This document shows, in pieces, positions 11,901 through 21,809 of a stretch of DNA of 64,000 bases (its first letter is position 1; each line of letters starts with the position of its first letter). Position numbers and translations under genes: made by a program. The stretch comes from Crossiella equi (lineage in GTDB: Bacteria > Actinomycetota > Actinomycetes > Mycobacteriales > Pseudonocardiaceae): positions 6,867,786 to 6,931,785 of the forward strand of contig NZ_JAGIOO010000001.1 in assembly GCF_017876755.1 (NCBI RefSeq), given 5' to 3'. The notes beneath the pieces are model-generated. The model did no database searches, was not told where the DNA came from, and saw nothing but the letters and a program-made list of their open reading frames with translations.

Positions 11901-12835
11901 TCACACTGCGGTACCACGTCGTGTCCATCGCGGCGGTGTTCCTCGCACTCGCGCTGGGCATCGTGCTGGGCTCGACCGTCATCAGCGACCGCCTGCTCTC
12001 CGGCCTCACCGGCGAACGCGACTCACTCGGCCAGAAGGTCTCCGACCTGCAGGGCGAGCGCAACGCGCTGAGCGCCCGCCTCAACGACGCCGACCGGTTC
12101 GGCACCCAGGTCGGCCCGCTCGCGGTGCGCGGCCAGCTGGACAAGCGCACCGTCGTGCTGGTCACCACCGCCGACGCCGCCCCCGCCGACCGGGACGCGC
12201 TCACCGAGCTGGTCAAGGGCGCGGGCGGCACCGTCACCGGCGAGCTCCAGCTCACCGGCTCCTTCACCGACCCCGGCCGCGCCGACCAGCTCCGCGACCT
12301 GGTGCCCAGGCTGGTGCCCGCCGGGGTGCAGCTGCCCACCGCGGCCACCGACCCGGGCACGCTCGCCGGAGGCCTGCTCGGGCCGCTGCTGCTGCTCAAC
12401 CAGCAGAACCGGCCCCAGGCCAGCGGGGACGAGGCCTCCGCGGCGCTGAGCGGGCTGGCCAACGGCGGGTTCGTGCGGCTGGGCCGGGGCGTGGCGCCCG
12501 CGCAGCTCGCCGTCGTGCTCACCGGTGGCTCCTCCGGCGGCGACGACCCCGGGGACCGGGCCGCGATCCTGGCCCGCTTCGCCACCCAGCTGGACCGCTC
12601 CGGGGCGGGCGTGGTGCTGGCGGGGCGCAGTGGCTCGGCCGACGGCAACGGCGCCCTGGGCATCGTGCGGGCCGACACCTCGGCCACCTCGATCCTGTCC
12701 ACCGTGGACAACGTGGACACCGCCGCCGGGCGCGTGGTCACCGTGCTCGCCCTGCGCGAACAGCTCGACGGGCGGTCCGGCCGGTACGGCATCGCGGGCA
12801 ACGCGCAGGCCCCCGCACCACCAGGCCTGGGCTGA
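11897..12835 (+). CDS. steB: SteB/MctB-type envelope protein
   Basis: 312 residues. An N-terminal hydrophobic helix (about residues 5-28) anchors an Ala/Gly/Leu-rich extracytoplasmic region with an early coiled-coil stretch (GERDSLGQKVSDLQGERNAL). GTG 11897 overlaps the steA stop, so the two are translationally coupled. The family includes Rv1698, described both as the copper-efflux-related MctB of M. tuberculosis and as SteB in corynebacterial cell separation. Partnership with SteA is the better-supported role here because the pair is retained. Confidence 0.85.
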   Translation: MITLRYHVVSIAAVFLALALGIVLGSTVISDRLLSGLTGERDSLGQKVSDLQGERNALSARLNDADRFGTQVGPLAVRGQLDKRTVVLVTTADAAPADRDALTELVKGAGGTVTGELQLTGSFTDPGRADQLRDLVPRLVPAGVQLPTAATDPGTLAGGLLGPLLLLNQQNRPQASGDEASAALSGLANGGFVRLGRGVAPAQLAVVLTGGSSGGDDPGDRAAILARFATQLDRSGAGVVLAGRSGSADGNGALGIVRADTSATSILSTVDNVDTAAGRVVTVLALREQLDGRSGRYGIAGNAQAPAPPGLG

Positions 12836-12849
12836 CCCCCACCGCCACC

Positions 12850-12877
12850 CCACACCGGTGCCGCTGGCGTGGTGTGG
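12850..12877 (+). terminator. Hairpin after steB
   Basis: CCACACC at 12850-12856 pairs with GGTGTGG at 12871-12877, with an inner GTGCC/GGCGT stem. It lies 14 bases after the steB stop. No T-tract follows, as is common in actinomycetes, so it may be a terminator or a simple 3' stabiliser. Confidence 0.5.
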
Positions 12878-12914
12878 CGCCGGAGGCGACACGCCCGCCC
12901 CCACCTGGCTGTTG

Positions 12915-13005
12915 TGTTCTCGCGTGACCTTGCCGCGTTCTCGACACGCCGACGCCTGCGTCGCGCGTGGCGAGGACGCGGCGAGGTCACCTGGGAGCGA
13001 GAACA
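12915..13005. repeat. 91-bp near-perfect inverted repeat
   Basis: Left arm 12915-12943 and right arm 12971-13005 match over 29 positions with two T/C differences (G-U pairs in RNA) and a six-base bulge in the right arm. Both outer ends are TGTTCTCGC. The 27-base centre folds again (CACGC/GCGTG and GACG/CGTC). It occupies the middle of the 359-base gap between steB and pyrG. It could be a bidirectional terminator, a structured RNA, or a palindromic mobile element; I saw no second copy in the window. Confidence 0.75.
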
Positions 13006-13082
13006 CCCGCGCGCGGAGCGCGCCAATGTGCCAGCCCATACATCACCCGTTCGGACGCGTTACCGGGAGGTGGGTGCGAGGT

Positions 13083-13106
13083 ACTGCCTCCCGGCAGTGT
13101 TACGGT
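13083..13106 (+). promoter_or_regulatory. pyrG upstream hairpin and possible -10 box
   Basis: ACTGCC-TCCC-GGCAGT forms a perfect six-pair hairpin at 13083-13098, followed at once by TACGGT (13101-13106), a plausible -10 hexamer about 90 bases before pyrG. No convincing -35 is seen. It may be part of the pyrG promoter/leader; the reiterative GGGC start known from Firmicutes is not present. Confidence 0.35.
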
Positions 13107-13194
13107 TGCCTCCCGTGGATCGAGGGGGCGCAAGCCCCGACACCACCACACCCGGCCAGCACGGCGTCGAGTTGATTCACGGGAGTACCCCTTG

Positions 13195-14891
<1,697 letters not shown>

Positions 14892-14892
<1 letters not shown>

Positions 14893-15530
14893 TGTCCACT
14901 GTGGACCGGGGTGCGCACGAGTTCACCGTCGCGGCCAGCCACGACGTCTACGCCGGGCGCGTGATGGCGCTGCGCGTGGACGAGGTGGTCATGCCCGGCG
15001 GCGGCACCGCCACCCGGGAGGTCGTCGAGCACCCGGGCGCGGTCGGTGTCCTCGCCCTGGACGAGAACGACCAGGTCGTGCTCATCCACCAGTACCGGCA
15101 CCCGGTCGGCCAGCGCCTGTGGGAGCTGCCCGCCGGTCTGCTGGACGCCGCCGGTGAGGACCCGGCCGCCACCGCCGCGCGCGAGCTGGCTGAAGAAGTC
15201 GGGCTCGCCGCCGAGGACTGGTCCGTGCTGGTCGACGTGTCCGGCTCGCCCGGTTTCATGGACGAGGTCATCCGGGTATACCTGGCCCGCGGTCTGTCCA
15301 CTGTGGAACAGCTGGCGGACACCGGCGACGAGGAGGCCGACCTCGTCGTGCGCCGGGTTCCACTCAGTGAGGCGGTGCGGATGGTGCTCTCCGGTGCCAT
15401 CATCAACGCTGCCACGGTGTCCGGGGTGCTGGCCGCGCACGCGGTGCTCTCCGGCGCGGCCCAGGCCCGACCGGTCGAGGCCCCGTGGGACAGCAGGCCG
15501 TACCGGTTCGCCCAGCGCCGGGACGGCTAG
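14892..15530 (+). CDS. Nudix hydrolase, ADP-ribose pyrophosphatase type (Rv1700-like)
   Basis: 212 residues. The Nudix box reads GLLDAAGE then seven residues, then RELAEEVGL. It has one extra residue between the first Gly and Glu compared with the textbook pattern, which I also recall for Rv1700. The HQYRHPVGQRLWELPAG segment before it is typical of ADP-ribose pyrophosphatases. It probably hydrolyses ADP-ribose to AMP and ribose 5-phosphate. ATG 14892 overlaps the pyrG stop (TGATG), indicating translational coupling. Confidence 0.9.
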
Positions 15531-15558
15531 AGAAGGTCGTTGCGGAGGAGGAGTCGGC

Positions 15559-16674
15559 GTGCGAGTCGGTGTCCCTCGTGAGATCAAGGACCACGAACAC
15601 CGCGTGGCCATCACACCCGCGGGAGTGGTCGAACTGGTGCGCCGAGGCCACCAGGTCCTGATCGAACGGGACGCCGGTGCCGGCTCCTCCTTCCCCGACA
15701 GCGACTACCTCGCCGCCGGGGCCAAGATCCTCGCGCACGCCGACGACGTGTGGGCCGAGGCCGAGCTGGTGCTCAAGGTCAAGGAGCCCGTGCCGGAGGA
15801 ATATCACCGGATGCGGCGCGGGCAGACGCTGTTCACCTACCTGCACCTGGCCGCGAGCCCGGAGTGCACGCGCGCCGTGGTCGCCTCCGGCATCGACGCG
15901 GTCGCCTACGAGACCGTGCAGCTGCCCGACGGCTCGCTGCCGCTGCTGGCGCCGATGAGCGAGGTCGCCGGGCGGATGGCGCCGCAGGTCGGCGCGCACA
16001 CCCTGGAACGCGCCGCCGGTGGCCGGGGCGTGCTGCTCGGCGGCGTCTCGGGCGTACCGGCCGGGAAGGTCGCCGTGATCGGGGCCGGGGTGTCCGGCAT
16101 GAACGCGGCCACCATCGCGCTCGGGCTCCAGGCCGAGGTGGTCGTGCTGGACAACAACATCAACCGCCTCCGGCAGATCGACTTCGTCTACCGCGGCCAC
16201 CTGCAGACCATCGCCAGCAACGCCTACGAGCTCGAACGCGCCTGCCTGTGGGCGGACCTGGTGATCGGCGCGGTGCTCGTGCCCGGCGCGCGGGCGCCCA
16301 AGCTCGTCAGCAACGACCTGGTCTCGCGGATGCGGCCCGGTTCGGTGCTGGTGGACATCGCCATCGACCAGGGCGGCTGTTTCGAGGACTCGCGGCCCAC
16401 CACCCACGGCGACCCGGTGTTCACCGTGCACGACTCGGTGTTCTACTGCGTGGCCAACATGCCCGGCGCGGTGCCGCACACCTCGACCTGGGCGCTGACC
16501 AACGTCACCCTGCCGTACGCGGTGCTGCTCGCCGACCGGGGCCTGCGGGGCGCGGTGGCGGCCGACCACAGCCTGGCGCGCGGGGTGAACGTCGTCGGCG
16601 GCCAGGTGGTGCTGGCCGAGGTTGCCGCGGCGCACGGTCTGCCGCACGTCGACCTGGCCGCGGCACTGGCATGA
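15559..16674 (+). CDS. ald: Alanine dehydrogenase
   Basis: 371 residues, the same length as the M. tuberculosis enzyme. It catalyses NAD-dependent interconversion of alanine with pyruvate and ammonia. The start [20 protein letters not shown], the KVKEP segment, the Rossmann motif [11 protein letters not shown] and the [12 protein letters not shown] segment are diagnostic. GTG 15559 has GGAGGAGG seven bases upstream. In M. tuberculosis ald is elsewhere (Rv2780), so its insertion between the Nudix gene and xerD is a lineage-specific arrangement. Confidence 0.96.
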   Translation: MRVGVPREIKDHEHRVAITPAGVVELVRRGHQVLIERDAGAGSSFPDSDYLAAGAKILAHADDVWAEAELVLKVKEPVPEEYHRMRRGQTLFTYLHLAASPECTRAVVASGIDAVAYETVQLPDGSLPLLAPMSEVAGRMAPQVGAHTLERAAGGRGVLLGGVSGVPAGKVAVIGAGVSGMNAATIALGLQAEVVVLDNNINRLRQIDFVYRGHLQTIASNAYELERACLWADLVIGAVLVPGARAPKLVSNDLVSRMRPGSVLVDIAIDQGGCFEDSRPTTHGDPVFTVHDSVFYCVANMPGAVPHTSTWALTNVTLPYAVLLADRGLRGAVAADHSLARGVNVVGGQVVLAEVAAAHGLPHVDLAAALA

Positions 16675-16717
16675 TGCGCTGCTGACGGCTGCCGGGTCGG
16701 TCGGAGGGAGCGGCGCG

Positions 16718-17674
16718 CTGAGCGAGACGAGTCAACCCGTCGAGGTGCCGGTGCCCGCCGCCTTGTCCGCCGCGGTGGCCGGATACCTGGACCACCTGGT
16801 GGTGGAGCGGGGCACGGCGCGCAACACCCTGGACTCCTACGCGCGGGACCTGCGGCGCTACACCGAACACCTGGCCTGCGCCGGGGTCACCTCGCTGGCC
16901 GAGGTCACCGAACGCCACGTGGCCGGGTTCCTGGCCGGTCTCCGGGAAGGCGACGGCGCCAGGCCACCGCTGGCCGCCTCCTCGGCGGCCCGCGCGGTGG
17001 TGGCGGTCCGCAGCCTGCACCGCTTCGCCTACCGCGAGGGCCTGCTCCCGGCCGACGTGGCCAGCGCCGTCCACCCGCCCACCCCGCCCCGCCGCCTCCC
17101 CAAGGCCCTCCCGGTCGAGGAGGTGCTGCGCCTGCTGGACGGCGCGGTCGGCGACGACCCGCGCGGCCTGCGCGACCGCGCCCTGCTGGAGCTCCTGTAC
17201 TCGACCGGCGCCCGCATCTCGGAAGCCGTGGGCCTGGACATCGACGACGTGGACGCCCGGGAACGCACCGTGCTGCTGGACGGCAAGGGCGGCAAGCAGC
17301 GCCTGGTCCCCATCGGGCGGCCAGCTCTTGCGGCACTGGACGCCTACCTCGTGCGGGCCCGGCCCGCGCTGGCGGCGAAGGGGCGGGGGAGCGCGGCGGT
17401 GTTCCTCAACGCTCGCGGTGGGCGGTTGTCGCGGCAGTCGGCCTGGCAGACCTTGAAGGACTCGGCTGAGCGGGCCGGGGTGCAGGGGGACGTGTCGCCG
17501 CACACGCTGCGGCACTCGTTCGCCACGCACCTCATCGAGGGTGGGGCGGATGTGCGGGTTGTGCAGGAGCTGCTCGGGCACGCGTCGGTGACGACCACCC
17601 AGGTGTACACGCTGGTCACGGTGAACACGCTGCGGGAGGTGTTCGCCACGGCGCATCCGCGCGCCCGGGGGTGA
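16718..17674 (+). CDS. xerD: Tyrosine recombinase XerD
   Basis: About 310-318 residues; acts at dif with XerC to resolve chromosome dimers. The N-terminal SAM-like domain ([20 protein letters not shown]) precedes the catalytic domain with Arg in STGARISEA, Lys in [17 protein letters not shown], the LLGHAS His and the nucleophile Tyr in TTQVYT. The start is uncertain. GGAGGGAG at 16703-16710 is well placed only for the rare CTG 16718; GTG 16745 gives the usual family length (309 residues) but has no good ribosome site. Its place next to Rv1700/Rv1708-type genes is conserved. Confidence 0.92.
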   Translation: MSETSQPVEVPVPAALSAAVAGYLDHLVVERGTARNTLDSYARDLRRYTEHLACAGVTSLAEVTERHVAGFLAGLREGDGARPPLAASSAARAVVAVRSLHRFAYREGLLPADVASAVHPPTPPRRLPKALPVEEVLRLLDGAVGDDPRGLRDRALLELLYSTGARISEAVGLDIDDVDARERTVLLDGKGGKQRLVPIGRPALAALDAYLVRARPALAAKGRGSAAVFLNARGGRLSRQSAWQTLKDSAERAGVQGDVSPHTLRHSFATHLIEGGADVRVVQELLGHASVTTTQVYTLVTVNTLREVFATAHPRARG

Positions 17675-17736
17675 TCTCCAGGGCGGGGCTTGCAGTTCTA
17701 CCAGGGGCGGTTTTCCGGGGGTGGGCGGGTTGTTAT

Positions 17737-17775
17737 ATGTTCGTAGTTCGACGAACTACGAACATCTGTTAGCGT
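17737..17775 (+). promoter_or_regulatory. ArsR operator and overlapping promoter
   Basis: Positions 17737-17765 are a perfect inverted repeat, ATGTTCGTAGTTCG-A-CGAACTACGAACAT (14-bp arms, single central base). A promoter fits over it: TTCGAC (17747-17752), 17-base spacer, TAGCGT (17770-17775). Transcription would begin at about 17782-17783, the first base of the arsR GTG, so the mRNA may be leaderless. The location and symmetry are those of an autorepression operator for the ArsR-family gene that follows. Confidence 0.8.
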
Positions 17776-17782
17776 CCGTGGG

Positions 17783-18103
17783 GTGCGTGATGTCGAGCAC
17801 CCCACGGTAGGCGAGATTCGGCTCACCGGCGTGTTGCAGGCGCTGAGTGATCCGACCCGGTTGGCCGTGGTTCGGCAGATCGCGACGCAGGGGGAGCGGA
17901 AGTGCGGGAGTCTGGATGTCGGGGTCGCCAAGTCGACGCTGTCCCAGCACCTGCGGGTTCTGCGTTCGGCCGGGGTGACCGCCACCCGGGCCGAGGGGAC
18001 GCAGCGGTGGTTGTCGCTACGGACTGGTGATCTGGACCGGCTCTTCCCGGGGTTGCTCAACACCGTCCTGGAGTGTGCCGAACGGGTCACGGAGCCTTTG
18101 TGA
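17783..18103 (+). CDS. ArsR-family transcriptional repressor
   Basis: 106 residues with a winged helix-turn-helix: LTGVLQALSDPTRLAVVRQI is the family's opening helix and STLSQHLRVLRSAGV the recognition helix. A single Cys in the RKCGSLDV segment stands where arsenic sensors carry CxC, so the classic metal site is not complete and the ligand is unknown. No transporter or enzyme gene is adjacent on the same strand. The long palindrome upstream argues for tight autoregulation. GTG 17783 probably coincides with the transcription start. Confidence 0.85.
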   Translation: MRDVEHPTVGEIRLTGVLQALSDPTRLAVVRQIATQGERKCGSLDVGVAKSTLSQHLRVLRSAGVTATRAEGTQRWLSLRTGDLDRLFPGLLNTVLECAERVTEPL

Positions 18104-18132
18104 CCAGGAACTACGGGCCTCGGCGAGGCGCG

Positions 18133-18161
18133 TTGTCAGTGGCAGCGCACCGGCCTAGGCT
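18133..18161 (+). promoter_or_regulatory. Promoter of the parA-scpAB-rluB operon
   Basis: TTGTCA (18133-18138), 17-base spacer, TAGGCT (18156-18161) is a good SigA-type match. It predicts a start near 18168, a leader of about 35 bases and a GAGGAG ribosome site at 18188-18193 before ATG 18203. Confidence 0.6.
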
Positions 18162-18202
18162 CGCCTTCAGGGTGTAGTCGCCGATACGAGGAGTCAGGTC
18201 AG

Positions 18203-19138
18203 ATGTCCACACCGCAGCCTGCCTTTGGGCGGCGTGAGGTGGGTGACCTCAGCCTGGCCCCCAAACCCGCCGACATGACCGAGGAACACGTGGCCGAGGT
18301 GCGGGTCGGGGAGATCGGTCCGACCGGGCGGCCCATGCGGCACGTGCCCGAGCCCTCCCTGCTGGCCGGGCACGGGCCCGCCAAGGTGCTGGCGCTGTGC
18401 AACCAGAAGGGCGGGGTCGGGAAGACCACCTCGGCCATCAACCTCGGGGCCGCGCTGGCCGAGTGCGGGCGGCGCGTGCTGCTCGTGGACTTCGACCCCC
18501 AGGGTGCGCTGTCGGTGGGGCTCGGGGTGCAGCCGCACCAGCTCGACCGCACGATCTACAACGTGATCATGGAGCGGTCGGCCACCATCGAGGAGACCGT
18601 GCTGCGCACCTGCGTCGAGGACATGGACCTGTTGCCCAGCAACATCGACCTGTCCGCGGCCGAGGTGCAGCTGGTGTCGGAGGTCGGCCGGGAGCACACG
18701 CTCAGCCGCGCGCTGCGGCCGGTGCTCGACCACTACGACTACATCCTCATCGACTGCCAGCCCTCGCTCGGGCTGCTCACCGTCAACGCCCTGGCCGCCG
18801 CCGACGGGATGATCATCCCGCTGGAGTGCGAGTTCTTCAGCCTGCGCGGGGTCGCGCTGCTCATCGACACCATCGAGAAGGTGCGGGAACGGCTCAACCC
18901 GAAGCTGGAGATATCCGGGATTCTCGCCACCATGTACGACCCGCGTACCCTGCACTCCCGGGAAGTGCTGGCCCGGGTTGTGGAGGCGTTCGGCGACATC
19001 GTGTACGACACCGTCATCAACCGCACCGTGCGGTTCCCCGAGACCACCGTGGCCGGTGAGCCCATCACCGTGTGGGCCCCCCGCTCCGGCGGCGCGAAGG
19101 CCTACCGGGCGCTGGCCCGCGAGGTGATCGCCAGGTGA
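18203..19138 (+). CDS. ParA-like ATPase (Rv1708/Soj type)
   Basis: 311 residues. After an N-terminal extension of about 60 residues comes the deviant Walker A KGGVGKTT, then LLVDFDPQGALSVGLG and the Walker B-like YILIDCQPSLGLLT, all standard ParA/MinD features. This is the second ParA found next to scpAB in actinobacteria, not the oriC-linked Soj gene. It heads an operon whose downstream members (scpA, scpB) belong to the condensin complex, so a role in chromosome or nucleoid positioning is likely. Its stop overlaps the next gene by four bases. Confidence 0.92.
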   Translation: MSTPQPAFGRREVGDLSLAPKPADMTEEHVAEVRVGEIGPTGRPMRHVPEPSLLAGHGPAKVLALCNQKGGVGKTTSAINLGAALAECGRRVLLVDFDPQGALSVGLGVQPHQLDRTIYNVIMERSATIEETVLRTCVEDMDLLPSNIDLSAAEVQLVSEVGREHTLSRALRPVLDHYDYILIDCQPSLGLLTVNALAAADGMIIPLECEFFSLRGVALLIDTIEKVRERLNPKLEISGILATMYDPRTLHSREVLARVVEAFGDIVYDTVINRTVRFPETTVAGEPITVWAPRSGGAKAYRALAREVIAR

Positions 19139-19470
19139 CCCGCCGAGCCCCGCTCCCCGGCGCGGCCGAGCTGTTCCGGTCCACGGGGAGCCCCCAGAAC
19201 GCCGCCGTGCCCCAGCGACGGCCCGAGCCGGACGAGTCCCGGCGCGGCAGCGGCCGCCAGCGGCACGACGCCAAGATCACCATCTACCTGTCCGCCGAGG
19301 AGCTGCTCGCGCTGGAGCAGGCCCGGCTCACGCTGCGCGCCGAGCACGGCATGGGCGTGGACCGGGGCCGCATCGTGCGTGAGGCGGTCGCGGTGCTGCT
19401 GCACGACCTGGACGCGCACGGCGCGGACTCGCTGCTGGTCCGCCGACTGCGCGCGGAGCCCGCCGAGTGA
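19135..19470 (+). CDS. Small basic RHH-like protein, possible ParA partner
   Basis: 111 residues, from GTG 19135 inside the parA stop. The N-terminal half is Pro/Arg-rich and probably disordered. The C-terminal half (KITIYLSAEELLALEQARL, then GRIVREAVAVLLHDL) has the strand-helix-helix layout of ribbon-helix-helix DNA-binding proteins such as ParG/CopG. Four-base overlaps on both sides couple it to parA and scpA. Since ParA ATPases need a DNA-binding partner, this is a reasonable candidate. The assignment rests on pattern only. Confidence 0.72.
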   Translation: MTRRAPLPGAAELFRSTGSPQNAAVPQRRPEPDESRRGSGRQRHDAKITIYLSAEELLALEQARLTLRAEHGMGVDRGRIVREAVAVLLHDLDAHGADSLLVRRLRAEPAE

Positions 19471-20333
19471 CCGAGACCGAACAGCCCGCCCCGGAGGAGC
19501 CGACGGCGGGGGCACCGGCGGCCGAGGACCACAGCGGCAAGTTCACCGTGCGGCTGGCCAACTTCACCGGGCCGTTCGACCTGCTGCTCCAGCTGATCTC
19601 CCAGCACCAGATGGACGTCACCGAGGTCGCCCTGCACCGGGTGACCGACGACTTCATCGCGCACATCCGGTCCCTGGGCGATGACTGGGACCTGGACGAG
19701 ACCACCGAGTTCCTGGTGATCGCCGCGACCCTGCTCGACCTCAAGGCCGCGCGGCTGCTGCCCGCCGCGGACGTGGAGGACGAGGACGACCTCGCGTTGC
19801 TGGAGGCCCGCGACCTGCTGTTCGCGCGGCTGTTGCAGTACCGGGCGTACAAGCAGGTGGCCGCGCTGTTCGGCGAGCTCGAGTCCACCGCGCTGCGCCG
19901 CTACCCGCGGTCGGTGGCCATGGAGGAGCGCTACGTCGAGCTCATGCCCGAGGTCATGCTCGGCATGGACGCCCAGGCCTTCGCCGAGCTGGCCGCCGCG
20001 GTGTTCCGGCCCAAGCCGCCGCCCGTGGTCGGGCTGGCCCACCTGCACATGCACCCGGTCTCGGTGCGCGAGCACGCCGGGATCCTGCGGGTGCGGCTGG
20101 CCGAGCTCGGCGAGGCCAGCTTCGCCGAGCTCACCGAGGACTGCCAGGAGACGGTGGAGGTCGTGGCGCGGTTCCTCGCGCTGCTGGAGCTCTACCGGGA
20201 GACCGTGGTGCTGTTCCAGCAGGAGGAGCCCCTCGGGGACCTGGTGGTGCGCTGGGTCGGGGGCAGCCGGGAAGACGCGGAGCAGGCCGCCGCGGCCGCG
20301 CTGGCCGTCGGTGACGAGGAGGAGTACGGGTGA
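19467..20333 (+). CDS. scpA: Segregation and condensation protein ScpA
   Basis: 288 residues; the kleisin that bridges the Smc heads. FTVRLANFTGPFDLLLQLIS near residue 25 is the conserved N-terminal kleisin motif, followed by the DDFIAHIRSL and EFLVIAATLLDLKAARLLP segments. The C-terminal winged-helix part is present. GTG 19467 overlaps the previous stop and the end overlaps scpB by four bases. Confidence 0.94.
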   Translation: MTETEQPAPEEPTAGAPAAEDHSGKFTVRLANFTGPFDLLLQLISQHQMDVTEVALHRVTDDFIAHIRSLGDDWDLDETTEFLVIAATLLDLKAARLLPAADVEDEDDLALLEARDLLFARLLQYRAYKQVAALFGELESTALRRYPRSVAMEERYVELMPEVMLGMDAQAFAELAAAVFRPKPPPVVGLAHLHMHPVSVREHAGILRVRLAELGEASFAELTEDCQETVEVVARFLALLELYRETVVLFQQEEPLGDLVVRWVGGSREDAEQAAAAALAVGDEEEYG

Positions 20334-21070
20334 CCGAGAACGACCGGGGCCTGCCGCCGGTGCCGCGCGCCGAGCCGGGCACCGAGGAGGAGACGGCGGG
20401 CGCCCCGGCCGCCGCGACCGAACCGGCACCGGAGGCCGTGCCCGAGCTCTCCGTCGCGGCCATCGACGCCGCCGACGAGGAGGAGGACGAGGACGCGGTT
20501 GTCCGCAACCCCCTGCCCGACCTCACCGAGGACTCGGCGCTGGAGTCCGCCCTGGAGGCGCTGCTGCTGGTCGTGGACGCGCCCATCGCCGAGGAGGCCC
20601 TGGCCGACGCGGTGGAGGTGCCGGTCAAGCGGGTCACCGTGACGCTGCGCCGGATGGCCGAGGAGCTCACCGAGTCCGGCAGCGGCATCGACCTGCGCCG
20701 CGTGGCCGATGGCTGGCGCTACTACACCCGCGACACCTACGCCCCGTTCGTGGAGCGCCTGCTGCTCAACGGCCAGCGCGCCAAGCTCACCCGCGCGGCC
20801 CTGGAGACCCTGGCCGTGATCGCCTACCGCCAGCCCGTCACCCGTGCCCGGGTGGCCGCCGTGCGCGGGGTGAACGTGGACGGGGTTATCCGCAGCCTGC
20901 TCGCCCGTGGTCTGATTGAGGAGACCGGTGCGGACCCGGATACCAACGGCATCCTCTACCGCACCACCGAGCTGTTCCTGGAGCGGCTGGGGCTGTCCTC
21001 GGTGAAGGAACTGCCCCCGCTCGCCCCGTTGTTGCCTGAAGTGGACGCGATCGATGAACTCGGACAATGA
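20330..21070 (+). CDS. scpB: Segregation and condensation protein ScpB
   Basis: 246 residues; a dimeric winged-helix partner of ScpA in the Smc complex. An acidic N-terminal extension of about 60 residues is followed by the conserved ESALEALLLVVDAPI start. Core segments are ETLAVIAYRQPVTRARVAAVRGVN and the C-terminal GADPDTNGILYRTTELFLERLGL. It overlaps scpA (4 bp) and rluB (17 bp). Confidence 0.94.
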   Translation: MTENDRGLPPVPRAEPGTEEETAGAPAAATEPAPEAVPELSVAAIDAADEEEDEDAVVRNPLPDLTEDSALESALEALLLVVDAPIAEEALADAVEVPVKRVTVTLRRMAEELTESGSGIDLRRVADGWRYYTRDTYAPFVERLLLNGQRAKLTRAALETLAVIAYRQPVTRARVAAVRGVNVDGVIRSLLARGLIEETGADPDTNGILYRTTELFLERLGLSSVKELPPLAPLLPEVDAIDELGQ

Positions 21071-21797
21071 GCCGCAGGGTGTGCGGTTGCAGAAGGTGCT
21101 CTCCAAGGCCGGGATCGCCTCCCGGCGCGTGGCGGAGGACATGATCGCCGAGGGCCGGGTGGCCGTCGACGGTGAAGTGGTCACCGAACAAGGCCGCCGG
21201 GTCGACCCGGAGCACGCGGTGATCCACGTGGACGGCCTGCGCGTGATGGTCACCGGCAACCTGGTGCACCTGGCCCTGAACAAGCCGCGCGGAGTGCACA
21301 CCACCATGTCCGACGACCGGGGCCGCCCCTGTGTCGGGGACTACGTGGCCGACCACGAGGAACGCCTGTTCCACGTCGGCCGCCTGGACGCCGAGACCGA
21401 GGGCCTGCTGCTGCTCACCAACGACGGCGAGCTCGCCCACCGGCTCATGCACCCCTCCTACAACGTCTACAAGACCTACCTGGTCGAGGTCGAGGGCCCG
21501 GTGCACCGCGACCTGGGCAAGCGCCTGCTGAACGGCGTGGAGCTCGACGACGGCCCGGTGAAGCTGGACAAGTACCTGGTCAAGGACAGCAACTCCGGCC
21601 GCGTGCTGATCGAGGTCGTGCTGCACGAGGGCCGCAACCGCATCGTGCGCCGCCTGTTCGACTCCGTCGGGCACCCGGTGCTGCGCCTGGTGCGCACCGC
21701 CGTCGGCGAGGTCCGGCTGGCCGGGCAGCGGCCCGGCGCGCTGCGCCCGCTGACCAGGGCCGAGGTCGGCGCGCTGTACAAGAACGTGGGGCTCTGA
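21054..21797 (+). CDS. rluB: Ribosomal large subunit pseudouridine synthase (RluB type)
   Basis: 247 residues; probably converts a 23S uridine (helix 90 region) to pseudouridine. The N-terminal S4 domain (RLQKVLSKAGIASRR) precedes the RsuA/RluB catalytic domain with the catalytic Asp in HVGRLDAETEGLLLLTNDGEL and the RQIRRL-like NRIVRRLFDSVGH. ATG 21054 lies within scpB. It is the last gene of the housekeeping block, and the scpA-scpB-rluB order is widespread. Confidence 0.94.
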   Translation: MNSDNEPQGVRLQKVLSKAGIASRRVAEDMIAEGRVAVDGEVVTEQGRRVDPEHAVIHVDGLRVMVTGNLVHLALNKPRGVHTTMSDDRGRPCVGDYVADHEERLFHVGRLDAETEGLLLLTNDGELAHRLMHPSYNVYKTYLVEVEGPVHRDLGKRLLNGVELDDGPVKLDKYLVKDSNSGRVLIEVVLHEGRNRIVRRLFDSVGHPVLRLVRTAVGEVRLAGQRPGALRPLTRAEVGALYKNVGL

Positions 21798-21809
21798 GAC
21801 CCGGGCGGC

